This document shows, piece by piece, positions 5,144 through 11,314 of a stretch of 35,215 nucleotides of DNA; position 1 is the first letter of the stretch, and the number at the start of each line of letters is the position of its first letter. This DNA comes from a virus. Under the pieces are notes generated by a model that was not told the origin of the DNA, did not search any database, and saw only the letters and a list, made by a program, of their open reading frames with translations. A program made the position numbers and the translations under genes. The stretch lies in IMG/VR virus record IMGVR_UViG_3300030060_003772, positions 1-35,215 of that record; one strand, written 5' to 3'.

Positions 5144-5315
5144 TTTCCCTTTCCTTTTTGTTTCTTAATGATTGTTGATAAGATTCATTTAATTCATCTT
5201 GTTCTCTTTTTCCAAATATTCTATCAAATTCTTTTCGATACAAATCGTTAGAAACCCTTGATTTTCCATCAAATTTTCGACCTTTGGGTCTAAGTTTATT
5301 TTTTAATTTTTCCAT
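5127..5315 (-). CDS. Small basic hypothetical protein (62 aa)
   Basis: The sequence begins MEKLKNKLRPKGRKFDGKSR and contains NDLYRKEFDRIFGKREQDELNESYQQSLRNKK. The pattern PKGRKFDGKSRxSNDxYRxxFDxIF looks familiar from other marine phages, but I cannot name a function. The high Arg/Lys content fits nucleic-acid binding. It overlaps the genes on both sides by about 20 bases, consistent with coupled translation. Confidence 0.65.
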   Translation of the reverse strand: MEKLKNKLRPKGRKFDGKSRVSNDLYRKEFDRIFGKREQDELNESYQQSLRNKKERENDGPN

Positions 5316-5382
5316 ATAACTTTTTTATTTTTTTAAAAATATATAAAGGCAAAAGACCTAGTAATAAAAAATCTCCTATCAT
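5296..5382 (-). CDS. Tiny membrane peptide (28 aa)
   Basis: ATG 5382 overlaps the stop of the homing endonuclease gene as ATGA. The peptide MIGDFLLLGLLPLYIFKKIK plus KLYGKIKK is one hydrophobic stretch followed by a basic tail, the layout of a single-pass membrane peptide. It ends 20 bases inside the next gene. Too short for family assignment; support is the overlap and the membrane-like composition. Confidence 0.5.
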   Translation of the reverse strand: MIGDFLLLGLLPLYIFKKIKKLYGKIKK

Positions 5383-5855
5383 TCTAAATGCATTATCTCC
5401 TTGTACTCTTGTAAACTCACAACCTTATTATTCATTACTCTATTATTCTTATCGGTATAATGGTCTATAACTTTTTGAATTTTAGGTAGTTTTGTATGGG
5501 CGTAGGGAAATAATAAACAACACACGTAGAACGCGTCTCTAAAAGTGCAACGCCATCTGTATTGCATTAAATACTTTGTACCATCTACTCTTTTTCCTTT
5601 ACGTGGTTTTTTAGTCAACGTACCTACACCAAGGATTTGATGAGTCCATTCTAGTACTGATCTATCGGTCATTGTAATTTCCATACTGATACGCATCGAA
5701 TTAGATATTCTATGACCAATTCCTTTATGTTTCTTTTTCTTTTCCGGTCCGCGCTTATAGTGTATCGAACCTTCTCCGTCGAATAGACCAGAAATATAAG
5801 CTAATTCATTATCTTTCATCTTCGTATAAAATTTGTTCCTTTCCATCATAGTCAT
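5379..5855 (-). CDS. LAGLIDADG homing endonuclease, free-standing (158 aa)
   Basis: The motif LAYISGLFDGEGSI (about residues 18-31) is a classic LAGLIDADG helix with its terminal acidic residues. Only one such motif is present, so the enzyme should act as a dimer on a near-palindromic target. The rest fits the alpha-beta fold: ISMEITMTDRSVLEWTHQILGVGTL and a basic loop KKPRKGKRVDGTKY. There is no intron or intein boundary around it, so it is free-standing between two very small genes. Several in-frame ATGs exist (5855, 5849, 5846, 5819); 5819 would cut the overlap with the 52-residue gene to 11 bases. It likely spreads itself between related phage genomes. Confidence 0.85.
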   Translation of the reverse strand: MTMMERNKFYTKMKDNELAYISGLFDGEGSIHYKRGPEKKKKHKGIGHRISNSMRISMEITMTDRSVLEWTHQILGVGTLTKKPRKGKRVDGTKYLMQYRWRCTFRDAFYVCCLLFPYAHTKLPKIQKVIDHYTDKNNRVMNNKVVSLQEYKEIMHLE

Positions 5856-5967
5856 AATAATAACCAGATACTTTTTTCTTTTTTCTATTATATTTCTTTT
5901 TAGATTCTACTCTTCTTTGTTTATATTTAGGCGTTCTCAGGTCTTTGGCTACAACGTTTTTTGTCAT
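5809..5967 (-). CDS. Small highly basic protein with Tyr-rich tail (52 aa)
   Basis: ATG 5967 overlaps the previous stop as ATGA. The product reads MTKNVVAKDLRTPKYKQRRV followed by ESKKKYNRKKKKVSGYYYDYDGK. The N-terminal pattern A-K-D-L-R-TPKY-x-Q-R-x-V-x-x-K-K-x-YNRK is a common small protein of pelagiphage-like genomes; function unknown, perhaps RNA or DNA binding. The gene overlaps the homing endonuclease reading frame by up to 47 bases. Confidence 0.65.
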   Translation of the reverse strand: MTKNVVAKDLRTPKYKQRRVESKKKYNRKKKKVSGYYYDYDGKEQILYEDER

Positions 5968-6146
5968 TGTAGCCTGGCCTGTTTAGTCATCTCTTGTAAT
6001 TCTTCATAGGTTGGCTCTTCTAATGAGAGCTCTCCTTGAGACTTACATTTACCACACTGAACAATCATATCATAAATTTTGATATAACCATTCCCATTAC
6101 ATTTATCACAAATGTATTTGTGATTAGCTGTTTTTATCTTTGCCAT
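5964..6146 (-). CDS. Small zinc-ribbon protein (60 aa)
   Basis: The protein has two Cys pairs, ICDKCNGNGYI and VQCGKCKSQGEL, spaced like half of a DnaJ-type zinc finger (C-x2-C-x-G-x-G, then C-x2-C). I choose ATG 6146 instead of an upstream ATG at 6194 because AAAGGTG lies at the right distance and the longer form would overlap the RHH gene for 71 bases. The acidic tail EEPTYEELQEMTKQARLQ is helical. Likely role: metal-stabilised nucleic-acid or protein binding. Confidence 0.7.
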   Translation of the reverse strand: MAKIKTANHKYICDKCNGNGYIKIYDMIVQCGKCKSQGELSLEEPTYEELQEMTKQARLQ

Positions 6147-6297
6147 TTGTTTTTGCACCTTTGTTGTCTTTAAAAAATCTAATAAGTCTTCCAATCATTT
6201 TAGAGCGAGTTCTATTAGTTTTTTGCGCAAGAATAGTAAGATCTTCCCAGTCTTTTTTAGGTACTGATAAAGATTTATATTTAGCAGGGTCTGCCAT
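6124..6297 (-). CDS. Ribbon-helix-helix DNA-binding protein (57 aa)
   Basis: The sequence KYKSLSVPKKDWEDLTILAQ, then KTNRTRSKMIGRLIRFF has the beta strand, helix A, turn and helix B of CopG/Arc/MetJ-type repressors: alternating K-Y-K-S-L-S-V in the strand and a Ser/Lys-Met helix. A basic tail follows. ATG 6297 has a good AAAGGAAC ribosome site. Such proteins bind operators as dimers and often repress their own operon. Candidate targets in the window are the palindromes at 6448-6464 and 1449-1465 and the repeat cluster at 3052-3272; this is inference. It overlaps the zinc-ribbon gene by 23 bases. Confidence 0.75.
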   Translation of the reverse strand: MADPAKYKSLSVPKKDWEDLTILAQKTNRTRSKMIGRLIRFFKDNKGAKTNGKDKNS

Positions 6298-6358
6298 TTT
6301 GTTCCTTTCTTTTAATTGTTCTTCTCATATATGGGAATTTACAATAAAAAAACAAGTG

Positions 6359-6387
6359 TTGCAAGTATTATTTTTTTAATATATTAT
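6359..6387 (+). promoter_or_regulatory. Possible plus-strand promoter ahead of the hairpin RNA
   Basis: TTGCAA (6359-6364), 17-bp spacer, TATTAT (6382-6387). The region is AT-rich, so chance matches are expected. It matters because a strong plus-strand hairpin begins about 15 bases after the predicted start and no plus-strand gene follows. Confidence 0.3.
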
Positions 6388-6408
6388 TTAGATCTCTTCT
6401 CACACCTT

Positions 6409-6444
6409 TTGTTTGTTCGTCCCTTTCTTGGGACGGACAGACAA
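6409..6444 (+). ncRNA. Strong 15-bp RNA hairpin, candidate plus-strand small RNA
   Basis: Arms 6409-6423 (TTGTTTGTTCGTCCC) and 6430-6444 (GGGACGGACAGACAA) pair over all 15 positions around the loop TTTCTT. Two pairs are G-U if the plus strand is transcribed; on the minus strand the same positions are A-C mismatches. The fold is therefore a plus-strand RNA structure lying in a minus-strand gene block. The Irr-like palindrome follows at 6448-6464 and would add a second short hairpin. There is no long U run, so it is not a standard terminator. Confidence 0.5.
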
Positions 6445-6447
6445 GGA

Positions 6448-6464
6448 TTTAGAATGATTCTAAG
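6448..6464. promoter_or_regulatory. Irr/ICE-like palindrome, copy 2
   Basis: TTTAGAATGATTCTAAG, identical to 1449-1465 and in the same orientation. It overlaps the stop codon of the 6460-6672 gene, as copy 1 overlaps the stop of the 1259-1453 gene. See copy 1 for the match to the iron control element. Confidence 0.5.
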
Positions 6465-6672
6465 TTTCGTGAATTCCAGAACAAGAAAACGTAATAGATA
6501 TTTTATGTTTATTGACCTCAGTAGGACCAATTTCTTTTAATTTTCTAGCGGCTTCTTCGTAGCCAAATATACTACAATCATAAGCCGTATCAAATTGCGT
6601 AGGCCATTGGTATGGTGGTAAACAATTGCCGCTTACATAGCTGCACATTGTTAGTAATAACACAAATTTCAT
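6460..6672 (-). CDS. Small exported Cys-containing protein (70 aa)
   Basis: MKFVLLLTMCSYVSGN is a short signal peptide with likely cleavage after V-S-G. The mature part starts CLPPYQWPTQFDTAYDCSIFGYEEA and ends FSCSGIHET, giving Cys residues suited to disulphides in the periplasm. ATG 6672 overlaps the previous stop as TAATG. The pattern CLPPYxWPxxFDxxYDCxxxGYEEAxxKLxEIG recalls conserved proteins of marine podoviruses. Function unknown; a periplasmic role in superinfection exclusion or lysis is possible. Confidence 0.72.
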   Translation of the reverse strand: MKFVLLLTMCSYVSGNCLPPYQWPTQFDTAYDCSIFGYEEAARKLKEIGPTEVNKHKISITFSCSGIHET

Positions 6673-6800
6673 TATCTCCCTTGACGGTTGTATTTTTTAA
6701 AACTTCTTTTCTCACTTTTTGATAATTTTTTTTTATGACGTCTAGGCCTTTTCGGTGGTTTTTCTCTGGGTATAAAATGAGTAAATTTAACTCGTGCCAT
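6672..6800 (-). CDS. Tiny very basic protein (42 aa)
   Basis: The product MARVKFTHFIPREKPPKRPR then RHKKKLSKSEKRSFKKYNRQGR is about half Lys/Arg. The K-F-T-H-F-(I/V)-P-x-x-K-P-x-K-R-P-x-R-H-K-K pattern is typical of small proteins in pelagiphage-like genomes. It joins the next gene by a TAATG overlap and overlaps the zinc-ribbon gene upstream by 14 bases. A longer frame through the same bases (6590-6814) has no such features. Likely nucleic-acid binding. Confidence 0.68.
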   Translation of the reverse strand: MARVKFTHFIPREKPPKRPRRHKKKLSKSEKRSFKKYNRQGR

Positions 6801-7005
6801 CTTCGTCTCGCCATTCTCTTACAAAGGGTTTAGAACCTTTAGGTACTTGGATGGCTGGCAAATAAGTTATCTTACCATTTATATGTTGTTGTAAGTCTGC
6901 TCCGCAAGTTATACATCTATAAAATTCTTTAGATAATCCTATTAACATAGTGTAGTGATTACACGTTGGGCATTTACCGTTAACAATTTCTGCTGTAACT
7001 TTCAT
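6787..7005 (-). CDS. Zinc-ribbon protein (72 aa)
   Basis: Two CxxC pairs (KCPTCNHYTMLIGL and YRCITCGADLQ, about residues 11-14 and 30-33) make a complete four-Cys zinc ribbon. The rest is a basic/acidic C-terminal arm with VPKGSKPFVREWRDEDG. The start overlaps the preceding stop as TAATG. Zinc ribbons of this size in phages often bind RNA polymerase or nucleic acid; no named family recognised. Confidence 0.7.
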   Translation of the reverse strand: MKVTAEIVNGKCPTCNHYTMLIGLSKEFYRCITCGADLQQHINGKITYLPAIQVPKGSKPFVREWRDEDGTS

Positions 7006-7214
7006 TATTCTAAAATTAATGCTCTAATGTTTTTTCTACCTTGATATATCTCGGTTTCAGCCTTACCCTTATAGCATTTATAAGATATAGATTCACTGTA
7101 CTGTCTCTCCGCCGTACGCTTGCCGCGAAGGCATGCGGCCATCGAGGGTTGAATAAGGTGTTCCTTAATTTCTCCGTTTACGAACATTAGTAGGGCAAAA
7201 ACAATTTCTGTCAT
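7005..7214 (-). CDS. Small exported or membrane-anchored protein (69 aa)
   Basis: MTEIVFALLMFVNGEIKEH is a short hydrophobic N-terminus with an unusually weak charge pattern, followed by QPSMAACLRGKRTAERQYSESISYKCYKGKAETEIY with two Cys that could form a disulphide. The same build (hydrophobic start, paired Cys, E/K-rich end) is common in marine phage accessory genes. It starts one base from the stop of the next gene upstream and ends in a TAATG overlap. Function unknown. Confidence 0.68.
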   Translation of the reverse strand: MTEIVFALLMFVNGEIKEHLIQPSMAACLRGKRTAERQYSESISYKCYKGKAETEIYQGRKNIRALILE

Positions 7215-7215
7215 T

Positions 7216-7539
7216 TTAACAATTCCATTTTCTTAATGATTTAGATAATCTATCATTACCTGTATTATTACTAGGCTTTTGTCTTTTACGCATCCCGGTC
7301 ATCCTCGCGCAAAAGCTTTTTCTACGGTTGGCAGCTTTAGATCCTTTTTTTAATTTAGAAGGTTTAGTTGTTACCGCTGTCTTAAGTTTAGACCCAGGAT
7401 TAGCTGCTCTATAAGAAGCTACGCCTTTTTTGTTTAAGCCTCCTGTTGGATTTTTTCCTTCTTTTCTTTGCCACGCGGGTGTTCTTCCGCCAGAGGCCAT
7501 ATAGGCTCTCCCATATCCTCGTAAAGCAGGTCCTGTCAT
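7216..7539 (-). CDS. Basic DUF6321-like protein (107 aa)
   Basis: The hallmark is TPAWQRKEGKNPTGGLNKKG followed by VASYRAANPGSKLKTAV and RRKSFCARMTGM. This is the (T/P)AWQRxEGKNPxGGLNxKGxxSY signature of a small basic protein family frequent in marine phages, which I believe is DUF6321; role unknown. The N-terminus is Gly-rich (TGPALRGYGRAYMASGG). Overall strongly positive, consistent with DNA binding or packing. Start overlaps the 51-residue gene as TAATG. Confidence 0.75.
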   Translation of the reverse strand: MTGPALRGYGRAYMASGGRTPAWQRKEGKNPTGGLNKKGVASYRAANPGSKLKTAVTTKPSKLKKGSKAANRRKSFCARMTGMRKRQKPSNNTGNDRLSKSLRKWNC

Positions 7540-7694
7540 TAGGCCTTACTTCTTCTAAAAGCACTAGCAGTGGGTGCACCTTTAGCTCCTTTTTTTCTCA
7601 TTTTTTCTCCACGTTTTTTTTTCTGATGAATGTTGTACCACAAACCTTTTTTAGCAGTGCGTCCATCTTTAGTTTTATGGGTTCCTTTTGACAT
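7539..7694 (-). CDS. Small basic protein (51 aa)
   Basis: The product reads MSKGTHKTKDGRTAKKGLWY, NIHQKKKRGEKMRKKGAKGA and PTASAFRRSKA. The KKGL(W/Y)xNIHxKxKR...GEKMRKxGxKGAPTAxAF signature is one of the most repeated small-protein patterns in pelagiphage-like genomes. It lies directly before the DUF6321-like gene with a TAATG junction, and the two usually look like a pair of basic proteins. Function unknown; possibly virion or DNA-associated. Confidence 0.72.
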   Translation of the reverse strand: MSKGTHKTKDGRTAKKGLWYNIHQKKKRGEKMRKKGAKGAPTASAFRRSKA

Positions 7695-8107
7695 TAGTGT
7701 GTACCTCCATTTGTATATTTCATGTCTCTATTTGCATCTTTTAGTTTTTCTATATCTTCTAAAACTTTATCCATTTGTTTTCTTAAAAATTCTATATTAA
7801 CTTTGTTTAAAGCCATTGACTCAATATGTGCATTTAACTTATCCGTGGACTTGTATAAATCCTCGATCATCATAAATTGCTCGGAATCTGCAGGAAGCGA
7901 ACCAAGTTGACCCCGAGGCCATTTGATTCTAAAATCTGTATTCTCAATTAAATCTTTTGACATTAACTCTACTTGAGTTTGAAGTTTGTTTTGTGTCTCA
8001 ATCACACCGAAGTAAGCCCACGTTCCAATTGCAACGAGCGCTATCAAAGACGCTACCGTCTTCATCGGCATTTGTACTGCTGCTTCTTCTGAAATTTTAA
8101 GTGCCAT
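7694..8107 (-). CDS. Single-pass membrane protein with coiled coil (137 aa)
   Basis: MALKISEEAAVQMPMKTVAS precedes one membrane segment (LIALVAIGTWAYFGVIE, about residues 21-37), then a long charged helical region with heptads (VEFLRKQMDKVLEDIEKLKD type) ending in HIESMALNKV and NGGTH. Topology N-in/C-out or the reverse cannot be set. It forms a membrane cluster with the next three genes. A holin or spanin-like role is possible, but the endolysin is 10 kb away. Start is in a TAATG overlap. Confidence 0.7.
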   Translation of the reverse strand: MALKISEEAAVQMPMKTVASLIALVAIGTWAYFGVIETQNKLQTQVELMSKDLIENTDFRIKWPRGQLGSLPADSEQFMMIEDLYKSTDKLNAHIESMALNKVNIEFLRKQMDKVLEDIEKLKDANRDMKYTNGGTH

Positions 8108-8358
8108 TAGTTATAACTATACCCTGTGTTGCCTTGATTTAATTTTTCAAATAATTTTTTATGTTGGTCCATAATTTCTTCATCCATGTCAAACATTTCA
8201 TCCATCTTCTGATCCATTAATGTGATTTGCATTTCAAGTTTCTCAACTTTATTTTGAAGCACAGCTTGACCTGTAGAAAGTTCAAATGTTCTAGATAGAC
8301 TCCAGCCTCCTAAAGCAATTAGAAGTCCTACTAATAAAGTTAAAATTTTTTCCATCAT
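8107..8358 (-). CDS. Small membrane protein with coiled-coil tail (82-83 aa)
   Basis: MEKILTLLVGLLIALGGWSL is a signal-anchor segment; the following part (STGQAVLQNKVEKLEMQITL, then MDQKMDEMFDMDEEIM) is a coiled coil rich in acidic residues. Two consecutive ATGs (8358, 8355) exist, overlapping the stop of the 27-residue peptide upstream. Together with 7694-8107 it could form a hetero-coiled-coil complex at the membrane. Holin-like from layout only. Confidence 0.7.
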   Translation of the reverse strand: MMEKILTLLVGLLIALGGWSLSRTFELSTGQAVLQNKVEKLEMQITLMDQKMDEMFDMDEEIMDQHKKLFEKLNQGNTGYSYN

Positions 8359-8438
8359 TTAGGTAAGTACCCAGGTTCCATAAAGAAAGCCATTAGGACA
8401 AGTAATATAATTAATATTCCAGTGAAATAATAATTCAT
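8355..8438 (-). CDS. Tiny membrane peptide (27 aa)
   Basis: ATG 8438 is preceded by a GGAGG-containing ribosome site. The peptide MNYYFTGILIILLVLMAFFM plus EPGYLPK is a single hydrophobic helix with a short polar end. Its TGA overlaps the start of the next membrane gene as ATGATG. The sequence supports a real small gene through composition, ribosome site and overlap. Confidence 0.6.
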   Translation of the reverse strand: MNYYFTGILIILLVLMAFFMEPGYLPK

Positions 8439-8462
8439 TCCTGGCCCCCTCCATTGTCATAA

Positions 8463-8567
8463 CTAGAATAATATTATTCCAATTACAAAAGCAGTTGTTG
8501 CAGCAAGAACACAAACTTTATGATTGTGCCACACTTCCAAAACTTTATCTTTAATTTCACTTATCAT
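8463..8567 (-). CDS. Tiny membrane peptide with basic head (34 aa)
   Basis: MISEIKDKVLEVWHNHKVCV is a charged amphipathic helix, followed by the membrane segment LAATTAFVIGIILF ending at the C-terminus. The ribosome site GGAGG sits in the end of the 219-residue gene; ATG 8567 has better spacing than ATG 8570. The head-plus-helix build repeats in many marine phages near membrane gene clusters. Function unknown. Confidence 0.6.
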   Translation of the reverse strand: MISEIKDKVLEVWHNHKVCVLAATTAFVIGIILF

Positions 8568-9216
8568 CATTATCCTCCAATGTTTTAAGATCATAGTCGT
8601 ACATACCCTTCTCGTGTTCGTCTGTGATCCATTTCGCAGAATTTTCTACGGAGTATATCTTATCTGTCACTAATCTATTAATCAAGGTTTTGTTTGGGTC
8701 TACTCCCATAGAAGGATCATATATTTTTAGTCTATTATTTGGCTGTATTGCGTAGTTTCCGTCTTCTAATTCTATTACGTGACCACATTTATGTTGATCT
8801 GGTTTTTCAGAATAACCAAAATTTAATTCGTTAAAGTCTCCTGCGCACCAATCTATTGTAAATAAATACTTACCTTTTCTTTTTACATTACGTCTAGATG
8901 TATATTGCATTGTACATCCTGCAATTTCATAAAAAGTTGTAACACTCACATTATAACTAAAACAATCCCACATAACTAATTCATCAAGTGGTAATTCTTT
9001 TACTCCAGGTTTTGTGCAAAAAGCTGAGATAGGTGCTCTCCACCATAGACCACCATCTTCCATTAAAAAATGAAACATAGGTACTCTGTTTGGGATAGAA
9101 CTAAACCCAAATATTCCTACTTCAAAATATTTATCATGTGAGTCTTTTTGATTTCGTAAATAATTACCTCGAACGTAACATTCTATAATTGGTATGTTTG
9201 CATTTAAATAAGCCAC
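8557..9216 (-). CDS. Conserved-looking hypothetical protein (219 aa)
   Basis: A soluble protein beginning MAYLNANIPIIECYVRGNYL, with many aromatic residues: MFHFLMEDGGLWWRAPISAF, VMWDCFSYNVSVTTFYEI, and a Lys-rich FNELNFGYSEKPDQHKCGHV. It looks beta-rich in the middle with a charged end (YDLKTLEDNDDK). It follows DNA polymerase with a TAATG overlap, so it is probably expressed with the replication genes. I do not recognise a functional family. Confidence 0.75.
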   Translation of the reverse strand: MAYLNANIPIIECYVRGNYLRNQKDSHDKYFEVGIFGFSSIPNRVPMFHFLMEDGGLWWRAPISAFCTKPGVKELPLDELVMWDCFSYNVSVTTFYEIAGCTMQYTSRRNVKRKGKYLFTIDWCAGDFNELNFGYSEKPDQHKCGHVIELEDGNYAIQPNNRLKIYDPSMGVDPNKTLINRLVTDKIYSVENSAKWITDEHEKGMYDYDLKTLEDNDDK

Positions 9217-11078
9217 TATTTAATTTCACCCCAGTTAGCCCCCGACTCGTAATCTACTTTGTTAGGAACTTTTAATTCTACCGCAGACTCCATAATTTCT
9301 ATTATGTTTTCTGCTTTTTCATTCGATTCCACTGAAATATCTACTTCATCATGAATTTGAATGTGAGGTATTATACCATTTTCATATAGTGCTACCATAG
9401 ATTTTTTTGTCATATCAGCCGCGCTACCTTGTATTAATTTATTTAAAGCTTTGTATGTAAACGCACGCTTCAATGGTTCATCATATTCTTTTCTAGCTAA
9501 CTCTAAAGGTAAAGGTTTAAACACTCCAAACTGTACTGGCTGCCACAAATCAAAATGACACGCTCTACCTAGTAAAGTTCTAATTTTTCCTCTATCATTT
9601 GCTTTACGAGATACATTATCCATCAATTGTTTTACAAATGGAGCTTTAGTATGGTATTGTCTAATTAATTTCTCTGCCGATTCTTTCATCAATCCTAGTT
9701 CAGCCATTAATTTATTTTTACCCATCCCATACATAAGACCTAAATTAATCGTCTTAGCCTGCTTTCTTTTTATGCCTGCCATATCTGCCACGACTTGATG
9801 GAAATCCGCGTCTCCGGCGTTGTATGCGTCTACAATTTCATCAACTCCCTGCAAATTTTGCAGTTTTGCGTAATGTACCAAAATTCTAGGTTCCTGTTGA
9901 GAGTAGTCAAATGATCCCCATTTAGAGTTTTCTTCAGGAATAAATATAGATCTAATCATTGGACCAAGTTCAGGATGTCTTGCTGGAATCTGTTGTAAGT
10001 TGGGATTGCTCATAGAGAATCTACCTGTTACAGTTCCACCTGCATCTGATCTAATTTGATTTATATCTGCGTGTATTCTTCCATTAACGGCGTGTTTAGT
10101 TATTGAATCAATAAAAGTACTGTGTGCTTTATTTAATTCTCTCGCTTCTGCAATTGCTTGAGGCAATTCATGTGGATGATTCTGTAAAAAGTTTTTAGTA
10201 AAACTAGGTTCTTTACTTTTTTCTGTTCTATCATATGGAAGTTTTAATTTATCAAATGCTTTTGCAATTGATCGCGCTGCCATAATTTCTACATCGACAT
10301 TAGTTAAATCTTTTATTTTTTTAATTAATTTTTTTTCTCTTTCTATTAAGTCTTTTTTTATTTCATCTGCTCTAGTAAGATTTACTCTGACTCCTTTAAA
10401 TCTCATATCAATTAAACAAGGAAATAATTTTGTCTCCAAATTAAATACATCCCAAAGTTCTTGTGCATATAATTCATTCTCTAATCTTTGCCAAAGTCTC
10501 AAAGTAGACTCCGCATCACGCTCCGCGTACTGCCCAACAAAAAGCGCTGGCAATCTCCATAAATCTTTTTTAGCATCCAATCCATACTCTTTAGCTGCCG
10601 CTTGTAAAATTTTTTCATCCTTACCTACACCGGTATAATGTTTAGCAAGTATATCTAATCGATAAGATAATCTGTTTTCATCTATTAATGATGCTGCAAT
10701 CATTGTATCTACAATTTTTCCTTTGATACTTAAACCTGCTGATCTTAACCAGCAGACATCATACATTGCATTGTGAAATATAAAGGTAGTTTCAGTTTGA
10801 TTAAATAAATCTTGAAGCCATGAAAACACCAGTTTTTTGTCCATATTTCCACCGGACTGGTGTTGTATAGGGAAATAGCCTGACCAGCCCTCTACGGCCA
10901 CCGCAACGCCAGCAATGTGGCCTTTTCCAGTGACATTCCCCGATCCAAGCTCAATTAAATGTGGATCATTTGTCTCTAAATCTATGGCAACTTGTTTAGC
11001 GCCACGTAAATCTTTTAGTTCTTCGGGCATAACCCATTCCGTTTCCGGTGTGAATAACGGGATTTGGGTACTCCTCAC
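9216..11078 (-). CDS. Family A DNA polymerase with 3'-5' exonuclease (620 aa)
   Basis: The phage replicative polymerase. Exonuclease motifs: D-L-E in VAIDLETNDP (about 33-35), N-x3-D in FHNAMYD (103-107) and Y-x3-D in YAERDAEST (about 185). Polymerase motifs: A, FDYSQQEPRIL; B, KRKQAKTINLGLMYGMG; C, QIHDEV near the end. The size is between T7 gp5 (704) and shorter marine forms. I choose GTG 11078, because it overlaps the upstream TGA as GTGA and has GAAAGGGA in front; a farther ATG at 11162 would lie wholly inside the DUF3310 gene. In motif B, Leu replaces Phe in the usual N-F-G, as in NLGLMYG; the effect is unknown. Confidence 0.93.
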   Translation of the reverse strand: MRSTQIPLFTPETEWVMPEELKDLRGAKQVAIDLETNDPHLIELGSGNVTGKGHIAGVAVAVEGWSGYFPIQHQSGGNMDKKLVFSWLQDLFNQTETTFIFHNAMYDVCWLRSAGLSIKGKIVDTMIAASLIDENRLSYRLDILAKHYTGVGKDEKILQAAAKEYGLDAKKDLWRLPALFVGQYAERDAESTLRLWQRLENELYAQELWDVFNLETKLFPCLIDMRFKGVRVNLTRADEIKKDLIEREKKLIKKIKDLTNVDVEIMAARSIAKAFDKLKLPYDRTEKSKEPSFTKNFLQNHPHELPQAIAEARELNKAHSTFIDSITKHAVNGRIHADINQIRSDAGGTVTGRFSMSNPNLQQIPARHPELGPMIRSIFIPEENSKWGSFDYSQQEPRILVHYAKLQNLQGVDEIVDAYNAGDADFHQVVADMAGIKRKQAKTINLGLMYGMGKNKLMAELGLMKESAEKLIRQYHTKAPFVKQLMDNVSRKANDRGKIRTLLGRACHFDLWQPVQFGVFKPLPLELARKEYDEPLKRAFTYKALNKLIQGSAADMTKKSMVALYENGIIPHIQIHDEVDISVESNEKAENIIEIMESAVELKVPNKVDYESGANWGEIK

Positions 11079-11314
11079 GAGTAGTCCCTTTCCAATATCA
11101 TTTCTAAATAGTGTATTGCCTTCTTCACATCTTCCTCTTTTCCTTTTATCGCGTGGCGACAAATATACTTTATAGCATTTCCTTCCGCAAACAAGAGTTT
11201 ATTTTCATTTATAAACTCTGCTGGCTGAATCTTCATATTTCGGTAATGCTTCCCTCCGACCTGCTTGTCTAGTGATTCGTAGGTCATTCCTTTAAACATA
11301 TCTTTATTGGTCAT
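11075..11314 (-). CDS. DUF3310 family protein (79 aa)
   Basis: The signature VGGKHYRNMKIQPAEFINEN, followed by EGNAIKYICRHAIKGKEEDV and KKAIHYLEM, is that of the DUF3310 family, which is widespread in phages beside nucleotide or replication genes. Databases sometimes label it a nucleotide kinase, but no kinase P-loop is present here. It begins with an ATGA overlap after the helicase and ends with a GTGA overlap into DNA polymerase, so all three are co-translated. Confidence 0.85.
   Translation of the reverse strand: MTNKDMFKGMTYESLDKQVGGKHYRNMKIQPAEFINENKLLFAEGNAIKYICRHAIKGKEEDVKKAIHYLEMILERDYS

Noticed and set aside
6140-6540. Two plus-strand frames across the RHH gene and the hairpin
   Set aside because: Very Phe/Leu/Ser-rich, no ribosome sites, opposite a gene with strong evidence. 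The plus-strand signal here is better explained as a structured RNA.
6590-6814. Minus 74-codon frame overlapping the 42-residue basic gene
   Set aside because: The 6672-6800 frame has a recognisable pattern and a TAATG junction; the longer frame overlaps two genes and lacks both.
9216-11162. DNA polymerase start at ATG 11162
   Set aside because: The first 28 codons would overlap most of the end of the DUF3310 gene; the GTG at 11078 has a ribosome site and a GTGA junction.
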